From NCBI GenBank assembly GCA_964612515.1, contig CAZTCX010000195.1:1-6623 (forward strand): a stretch of 6,623 nt of DNA, given 5' to 3'. This stretch comes from SABY01 sp964612515. Lineage in GTDB: Bacteria; Bacteroidota; Bacteroidia; Bacteroidales; 4484-276. Made by a program: the position numbers and the translations under genes. A model generated the notes under the pieces. It ran no database searches, was not told where the DNA came from, and saw only the letters and a list, made by a program, of their open reading frames with translations. Below are positions 4,698-6,623 of this stretch, piece after piece. The first letter of the stretch is position 1. Each line of letters starts with the position of its first letter.

Positions 4698-5585
4698 ATG
4701 ACCATTTCACCCATTACTTTTCATCCCGCTCTAGCGGAACCAACCCACCATTTCTCTATAGTCATTCCCACCTGGAATAACTTGCCGCATCTGCAGTTGC
4801 TTGTGCGCAGCATCCGGGAGCATAGCCGCTACCAGCATCAGATCGTGGTGCATGTAAACGAAGGCTCCGACGGAACTCGCCAGTGGGTGGAACAGCAGAA
4901 TTTTAGCTACAGCTACTCTAAAGAAAATGTAGGTGTTTGCTTTGCCTTTAATGCCGCTGCATCATTGGCAAAGAGCGACTTCCTGCTGCTCATCGACGAC
5001 GACAACTACCTGCTGCCCGACTGGGATTTTTACCTTTGGCAGGAAGTCGAAAAAATCGGACATCCCTATTTTTCGGTTTCGGCAACCAAAATAGAACCGC
5101 GCAAAACCTTCAATCCCTGCGTAATTGCTCCCGAAGATTTTGGCCACAGCCCCGAAACATTTCGCGAAAGCGAGCTGCTGGCGCAATACAAAAACTATGA
5201 ACATGCCGATTGGAATGGCAGCAGTTGGTACCCGCTGGTGGTGCACCGCTGCATGTGGGATTTGGTGGGCGGGCTTAGCACCGAGTTTACGCCCGGCATG
5301 TATTCCGATCCCGATTTTATGATGAAACTCTGGCAGGCGGGGGTGCGCTATTTTAAAGGGGTAAGCGCCAGCCGCAGCTATCATTTTATCAGCAAAAGCG
5401 TGCGCCGCATCAAAAAAAATGATGGCCGCCGGCAGTTTCTGCGCAAATGGGGCATCAGCAACAGCACCTTCCGCACTGAATATTTGCGCATGGGAACGCC
5501 ATTTACCGGAACGCTGGCAGAGCCGCAGGGGAGTGCGCTGAAGTGGAAAAGATTGAAAGATAAAGTGAAATTGTTTTGGAGCTGA
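4698..5585 (+). CDS. Family 2 glycosyltransferase
   Basis: The 295-residue protein is a GT-A fold inverting glycosyltransferase of family GT2. The nucleotide-sugar domain begins FSIVIPTWNN (19-28), followed by a helix and the strand IVVHVNEGSDGT (49-60), where uridine-binding acids usually lie. KENVGVCFAFNAAASLAKSD (75-94) leads into the metal-binding DDD (100-102) after LLLI. SDPDFMMKLWQAG (203-215) supplies the likely catalytic-base aspartate, and H229 in SYHFISKS is placed like the late metal ligand of many GT2 enzymes. No membrane helices are seen, so it should act on the cytoplasmic face of the membrane, adding a sugar to a lipid-linked or core acceptor. The donor and acceptor are unknown. 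It follows the DUF218 gene in the same direction after 268 bases of repeat-rich spacer and ends 2 bases before the stop codon of the convergent glycosyltransferase gene. Confidence 0.9.
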   Translation: MTISPITFHPALAEPTHHFSIVIPTWNNLPHLQLLVRSIREHSRYQHQIVVHVNEGSDGTRQWVEQQNFSYSYSKENVGVCFAFNAAASLAKSDFLLLIDDDNYLLPDWDFYLWQEVEKIGHPYFSVSATKIEPRKTFNPCVIAPEDFGHSPETFRESELLAQYKNYEHADWNGSSWYPLVVHRCMWDLVGGLSTEFTPGMYSDPDFMMKLWQAGVRYFKGVSASRSYHFISKSVRRIKKNDGRRQFLRKWGISNSTFRTEYLRMGTPFTGTLAEPQGSALKWKRLKDKVKLFWS

Positions 5586-5587
5586 TA

Positions 5588-6376
5588 TTAGCGAGGCTCT
5601 GGAGATTTTGATCCACTCTGCCCGGCTGAACGGCGAATGTGTCGCGCCTTTACGTATTTCAAAAAAGTTTCGTGCGCAGCCATCCTACAAATCACAAACC
5701 CATAAAAGCCATCGCGGAAACCGCCGTGGATGATGTAGTTGCGGATAAACTTTGCAATGGGTTTTACTAAGGTTTTCAAAATAGTAGCACGCCGTCCACG
5801 TGCCAGCAATTCGCTGGCCGCGATGGTGCTGAACTTGTTGCTTTGTGCCACGTGTTCTTCGATGGTGTAGTAGGTGTAATGCAGCAGATCGCCCTTCAGG
5901 TGCGTGGTGGTGGCGTTGGGAACAAGCTCAAAACGGTCGTGTGGATTCATGCCGCCCCATTGCCCGCGGCGGCTGTCGTACAAGCGGAGTTTGACGTCAG
6001 GATACCAACCGCTGTGCTTGATCCATTGGCCGCAATAGTTGGACAGACGGTTCATGGAATAGCCGTCATGCGTCCAGTTATTTTTAATCTCAATGATACT
6101 TTTGGTTAGCTTGGGGGTCAGTGCTTCGTCGGCATCAAGCGAGAGTTGGTGCGGAAAAGTAGCCTGGCGCATGGCAAAGTTTTTTTGTTCGATAAATCCT
6201 TCAAACGGGTGGCTGATCACGCGGGCGCCATATTTTTTACAAATTTCTATCGTGCTGTCAGTCGATAGCGAATCCACCACCAGAATCTCGTCGGCCACCT
6301 GCTGCACGGAAGCCAGGCAGCGCGCTATGTTGCGCTCTTCGTTAAAGGTGATGACGACGACTGATAGCTTGATCAT
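5588..6376 (-). CDS. Family 2 glycosyltransferase, WaaE/KdtX-like (LPS core type)
   Basis: The 262-residue protein fits the GT2 subgroup of LPS-core beta-1,4-glucosyltransferase-like enzymes (WaaE, KdtX, LgtF). It starts LSVVVITFNEERNIARCL (4-21), followed by EILVVDSLSTDST (30-42), a donor-binding strand typical of the subgroup. DADE (81-84) is the metal-binding motif. NYCGQWIKHSGWYPDVKLRL (113-132) is the conserved acceptor-side stretch, and GGFRDGFYGFVICRMAAHET (218-237) is the amphipathic region that usually holds these enzymes at the membrane. The length is normal for the group. The product probably adds a hexose to lipid A-core or a similar acceptor in the cytoplasm, though related proteins serve other glycans and the sugar cannot be read from the sequence. 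No strong promoter motif or Shine-Dalgarno sequence is seen upstream. The C-terminal tail (about 247-262) is polar and probably flexible. Confidence 0.92.
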   Translation of the reverse strand: MIKLSVVVITFNEERNIARCLASVQQVADEILVVDSLSTDSTIEICKKYGARVISHPFEGFIEQKNFAMRQATFPHQLSLDADEALTPKLTKSIIEIKNNWTHDGYSMNRLSNYCGQWIKHSGWYPDVKLRLYDSRRGQWGGMNPHDRFELVPNATTTHLKGDLLHYTYYTIEEHVAQSNKFSTIAASELLARGRRATILKTLVKPIAKFIRNYIIHGGFRDGFYGFVICRMAAHETFLKYVKARHIRRSAGQSGSKSPEPR

Positions 6377-6425
6377 GGAATTAGAATTAGTATGAATCGG
6401 TAAAGTCGATATTTTTATTCAATGT

Positions 6426-6617
6426 TGTCCGGTAAACATAATTTCCTCTAAATAGATTCTTCACTCCACTTCGTTTCGTTCAGAATGACAGGCTGTTAGG
6501 ATTTTTGGGAGTGCTAAGTCGGCGGCGGAGCCGCCGACTTAGCACTCCCTCCTCCAATCCCTCGCAAACCCTTGTCTTTCTGAGCGTAGCGAAGAATCTA
6601 TTGTTTTTAACCGGACA
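6426..6617. repeat. Nested inverted-repeat element, MITE-like
   Basis: Three layers of inverted repeats share one centre. The outermost is TGTCCGGT (6426-6433) with ACCGGACA (6610-6617). Inside it, AATAGATTCTTC (6451-6462) pairs with GAAGAATCTATT (6591-6602), continued by imperfect CGTTCAGAATGACAGG (6477-6492) against the complement of 6569-6586. The centre is the long hairpin at 6507-6549. No reading frame of note is contained. The outer repeat resembles a transposon end, and the layout suggests a non-autonomous element or several repeats nested in one another. Its right end is only 6 bases from the window edge, so the true boundary and any target duplication cannot be judged. Confidence 0.6.
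6507..6549. repeat. Perfect 20-bp stem hairpin
   Basis: GGGAGTGCTAAGTCGGCGGC (6507-6526) is exactly complementary to GCCGCCGACTTAGCACTCCC (6530-6549) with a GGA loop. It is GC-rich and has no T-run on its plus-strand 3' side. On the minus strand the bases after the stem are CAAAAATCC, five bases of A rather than T, so a simple intrinsic terminator is not supported in either direction. Confidence 0.85.
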
Positions 6618-6623
6618 CCAATA

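Noticed and set aside
4962..5384. Minus-strand ORF of 140 codons opposite the first glycosyltransferase
   Set aside because: It is antisense to the DDD and catalytic-base region of a clear GT2 gene.
6377..6440. Promoter for the WaaE-like gene (TATGTTTA at 6440-6433 on the minus strand)
   Set aside because: The -7-like match has no TTTG at the right distance upstream and lies within the inverted-repeat element.

Overview
The window looks like an environmental member of the Bacteroidota. The coding regions have moderate GC and mostly lack Shine-Dalgarno sequences. Two start regions carry motifs of the Bacteroidota promoter type (TTTG about 19-21 bases before TAnnTTTG). The spacers hold palindromic repeats of a kind I associate with this phylum. 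The assignment is an inference from these traits and not from a marker gene.

Layout. Positions 1-554 (minus strand) hold two AT-rich small membrane-protein genes. One is complete (81-554). The other (1-75) is only its first 25 codons and runs off the left edge. Positions 643-3185 (minus) hold an O-antigen ligase/polymerase-like membrane protein followed by a diacylglycerol-kinase-family lipid kinase, joined by an ATGA stop/start overlap and preceded by a good promoter candidate. Positions 3186-3697 are a spacer with overlapping divergent promoter motifs, a composite inverted REP-like element (3295-3475) and a possible 48-residue ORF on the minus strand. Positions 3698-4429 (plus) encode a membrane-anchored YdcF/SanA-like (DUF218) protein. 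Positions 4430-4697 are non-coding, with a hairpin, a 38-bp tandem duplication and an AAC-rich tract. Positions 4698-5585 (plus) and 5588-6376 (minus) encode two family-2 glycosyltransferases that converge with only two bases between their stop codons. Positions 6377-6623 hold a nested inverted-repeat element with a perfect 20-bp central stem.

Together the main genes suggest a surface-glycan and envelope locus. The two glycosyltransferases could add sugars to a lipid-linked or lipid A-core acceptor, the WaaL/Wzy-like protein could transfer or polymerise glycan on the periplasmic side, the lipid kinase could recycle or modify membrane lipids, and the DUF218 protein acts at the envelope in an undefined way. 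The substrates cannot be read from the sequence.

I see no CRISPR array, tRNA, rRNA, complete transposase gene or convincing new defence or biosynthetic system. The least explained parts are the spacer repeats at 3295-3475 and 6426-6617, and the small AT-rich membrane-protein pair at the left edge.
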